Part shown: positions 7,234-8,449 of the stretch, one piece after another
Layout of the letters: every line of letters begins with the position of its first letter
How positions within the stretch are numbered: the stretch's first letter is position 1
NCBI GenBank assembly: GCA_036985855.1
Contig: BTQL01000081.1
Location: 1 to 8,449, forward strand
Direction: 5' to 3'
DNA from: B3-G11 sp036985855
Lineage (GTDB): Bacteria; Actinomycetota; Acidimicrobiia; Spongiisociales; UBA5794
Length of the DNA stretch: 8,449 bases
The notes under the pieces: generated by a model
Seen by the model: only the letters and a program-made list of their open reading frames with translations
What the model was told of the DNA's origin: nothing
The model's database searches: none
Translations under genes and position numbers: made by a program

Positions 7234-7292
7234 CTCCCGTTCTTGCGTAACTGACGTCCTCCCACAGGACGTCAGTTACGCAAGAACGGGAG
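7234..7292. repeat. 53-bp palindromic repeat, right copy (perfect 27-bp arms)
   Basis: Arms 7234-7260 and 7266-7292 are perfectly complementary around the loop CCCAC. Positions 7237-7289 match the left copy except one base (T at 7272, C at 6258), and three more bases on each side extend the pairing. It lies between the divergent starts of the nuclease gene and purC, where a terminator would not be expected, and no U-tract follows on either strand. Confidence 0.96.
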
Positions 7293-7299
7293 CATGGAT

Positions 7300-7305
7300 T
7301 ACTGT
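7300..7305 (+). promoter_or_regulatory. Possible -10 box for purC
   Basis: TACTGT would place a transcription start near 7312, making the purC message almost leaderless, which fits the lack of a clear ribosome binding site. The matching -35 region (about 7276-7281, TTACGC) would fall inside the right arm of the palindrome. The match is weak and the site is offered because purC cannot easily be transcribed from purB through the antisense cassette. Confidence 0.25.
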
Positions 7306-7321
7306 TGCGCCGGTGGCGGGC

Positions 7322-8203
7322 ATGAAACACGTTGGATCGGGCAAGGTTCGGGAGATCTTCCGGGTCGACGAGGATCATCTCCTGATCGTTGCATCAGACC
7401 GCATCTCCGCATTCGATGTTGTGCTCCGTGAGGAAATCCCCCACAAGGGTCAGGTGCTCACAGGTGTCTCGATCCACTGGTTCGACATCCTCGACACACC
7501 GCACCACCTCATCTCAGCCGACACCTCAACCATGGATTTTCTCTCGCCGAACCAGCAGAAGAAGTTCGCTGGAAGGGCAATGCTCGTCCGCGCGGCTGTA
7601 GTAGTACCCATGGAGTGCGTCGTACGCGGATATCTCTACGGCTCGTCGTGGAAGGAATACGCGACGGGCGGTGGACCGACCACCGAACACCTGCCAGATG
7701 GCCTCGACATGGCCGACAAACTCCGCGAGCCGATCTTCACCCCGGCCACCAAAGCCAAAAACGGCCACGACGAGAATCTCACAGAGTCCGAAGCCCGCGC
7801 CTTGGTCGGTAACGACCTATTCGAGGAACTCCACAGACGTTCCATCGACATCTACCTCAAGGGCGCCGAATACGCAGCCGAGCGAGGAATCATCCTTGCC
7901 GACACCAAGTTCGAGTTCGGCACGGTTGGCAACGAGATCATCCTCATCGACGAGGTATTGACCCCTGATTCGTCCCGATACTGGCCGCGGGACGCTTGGG
8001 AACCGGGAGCGACGATGCCTTCCTTCGACAAACAACCTGTCAGGGACTGGCTCGAGGACCAGGACGGTTGGGACAAGACACCTCCTGCACCGATGATGCA
8101 ACCAGCCGTCATCCAGGAGACCTCGGATCGCTACATCGACGCGTACGAACGGCTGACGGGCGCCAGATTCGCCGACTATCTCACCGAGATGGGGGCATCG
8201 TGA
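7322..8203 (+). CDS. purC: Phosphoribosylaminoimidazole-succinocarboxamide synthase (SAICAR synthetase)
   Basis: Joins CAIR with aspartate using ATP to form SAICAR, the substrate of PurB. The 293-residue protein is of the long type rather than the about 237-residue E. coli type. SGKVRE at residues 6-11 is the nucleotide-binding start, followed by SDRISAFDVV (25-34), signature VVPMECVVRGYLYGSSW (94-110), TPATKAKNGHDENL (140-153), the second signature LADTKFEFG (192-200) and IDEVLTPDSSRYW (209-221). ATG at 7322 gives the typical MKHVxSGKVR start; an in-frame GTG at 7313 would add three residues and might be used if the message is leaderless. Only a loose GGTGGCGGG precedes the ATG. The stop overlaps the purS start. 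Its distance from purB is caused by the inserted nuclease cassette. Confidence 0.96.
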   Translation: MKHVGSGKVREIFRVDEDHLLIVASDRISAFDVVLREEIPHKGQVLTGVSIHWFDILDTPHHLISADTSTMDFLSPNQQKKFAGRAMLVRAAVVVPMECVVRGYLYGSSWKEYATGGGPTTEHLPDGLDMADKLREPIFTPATKAKNGHDENLTESEARALVGNDLFEELHRRSIDIYLKGAEYAAERGIILADTKFEFGTVGNEIILIDEVLTPDSSRYWPRDAWEPGATMPSFDKQPVRDWLEDQDGWDKTPPAPMMQPAVIQETSDRYIDAYERLTGARFADYLTEMGAS

Positions 8204-8448
8204 GGTACTCGTTCGCAGTCTCTATTCAACGCAAGCCCGGTCTTTCTGATCCGGAGGGCACAACAACGAAGAAGGCACTCATCGACCTCGGTTTCGACGG
8301 CGTGACCGATGTGTCGTTTGGCCGAATGATCTCGATCGATGTCGAGGCAGACGATGCCCAAGCAGCACGAGCTGCGTTGGAGACGATGTGCGAAAAGCTG
8401 CTTGCAAACCCGGTTATGGAGATCTACAGAATCGAGGCGACAACGTGA
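8200..8448 (+). CDS. purS: Phosphoribosylformylglycinamidine synthase subunit PurS
   Basis: The small subunit of the three-part FGAM synthase (PurS, PurQ, PurL), which carries ammonia between the glutaminase and synthetase subunits. The 82-residue product matches the family in length and shows the pattern FAVSIQRKPGLSDPEG, then KKALIDLGFDGVTDVSFGRMISID and a C-terminal MCEKLLANPVMEIYRIE strand, as in known PurS proteins. GTG at 8200 overlaps the purC stop (GTGA), with GATGGGGG just upstream. A longer in-frame reading from 7996 exists but would overlap most of the purC end in another frame and is not credible. The stop at 8446-8448 again lies in a GTGA overlap with a probable next gene. Confidence 0.94.
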   Translation: MRYSFAVSIQRKPGLSDPEGTTTKKALIDLGFDGVTDVSFGRMISIDVEADDAQAARAALETMCEKLLANPVMEIYRIEATT

Positions 8449-8449
8449 C
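8445..8449 (+). CDS. Probable start of next gene, expected purQ (five bases only)
   Basis: GTGAC at the right edge overlaps the purS stop in the same GTGA way as the purC/purS junction, with GAGG seven bases before the GTG. PurS is normally followed by purQ and purL, so this is likely the purQ start. No coding sequence is visible, so this rests only on context. Confidence 0.35.

Larger units (their letters stand above)
6223..7292. mobile_element. Candidate hairpin-flanked AbiEi/DUF559 nuclease cassette
   Basis: One minus-strand nuclease gene is enclosed by two direct copies of a 53-bp palindrome spaced 1014 bp apart, and this unit sits at the only purine-operon junction that is not an overlap or a 4-nt gap. 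Removing one repeat unit (1014 bp) would leave purB, one palindrome and purC separated by about 71 bases. This is what insertion of a gene-plus-palindrome unit into, or together with, a palindrome would leave behind. No transposase or recombinase is encoded. Mobility is inferred; the repeats themselves are directly seen. Confidence 0.45.

Noticed and set aside
6223..7292. Integron gene cassette with attC sites
   Set aside because: The arms contain GCGTAAC and GTTACGC, each one base off the attC core forms RYYYAAC and GTTRRRY, and the gene-plus-hairpin layout is similar. But the right copy is a perfect palindrome without extrahelical bases, pairing runs well beyond the core sites, and no integrase is present.
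7996..8448. A longer 150-residue version of purS
   Set aside because: The first 68 residues overlap purC in another frame; only the part from GTG at 8200 matches PurS, in length and sequence.

Overview
The window looks like a chromosomal segment from a moderately GC-rich actinobacterium. An acidimicrobial lineage is my best guess, from the threonine-rich lipoprotein start of the amino-acid binding protein, the style of the AapJ/AapQ pair and the long actinobacterial-type PurC. This is inference from sequence style, not a marker gene.

Layout. Bases 1-1766 hold two minus-strand genes of a polar amino-acid ABC transporter: the start of an AapQ-type permease running off the left edge, and the complete AapJ-type binding lipoprotein. 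A strong hairpin terminator lies between them. Bases 1767-1950 are a divergent control region with a perfect 18-bp palindrome. From 1951 to the right edge lies a plus-strand purine cluster: purA, purD, purE, purB, then purC and purS, with the start of one more gene (probably purQ) in the last five bases. The junctions purD/purE, purE/purB, purC/purS and purS/next are 4-nt ATGA or GTGA overlaps, and purA/purD has a 4-nt gap, so this is a tightly coupled operon.

The operon is broken once. Between purB and purC sits a minus-strand gene for an actinobacterial AbiEi-like/DUF559 protein: an N-terminal winged-helix region and a C-terminal PD-(D/E)XK (Vsr-like) nuclease domain with its acidic residues intact. 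On each side of it is a copy of the same 53-bp palindrome (52/53 identical, same orientation, 1014 bp apart). The left copy encodes the last residues and stop codon of both purB and the nuclease gene. The right copy is a perfect 27-bp-arm hairpin just upstream of purC. This hairpin-gene-hairpin structure inside an otherwise gapless housekeeping operon looks like an inserted cassette and is the most interesting signal here.

Function. PurD, PurE, PurC, PurS (with PurQ/PurL) and PurB act in de novo IMP synthesis, and PurA with PurB converts IMP to AMP. No purK is present in the window although PurE is of the bacterial class I type. No RNA genes or CRISPR arrays were seen.
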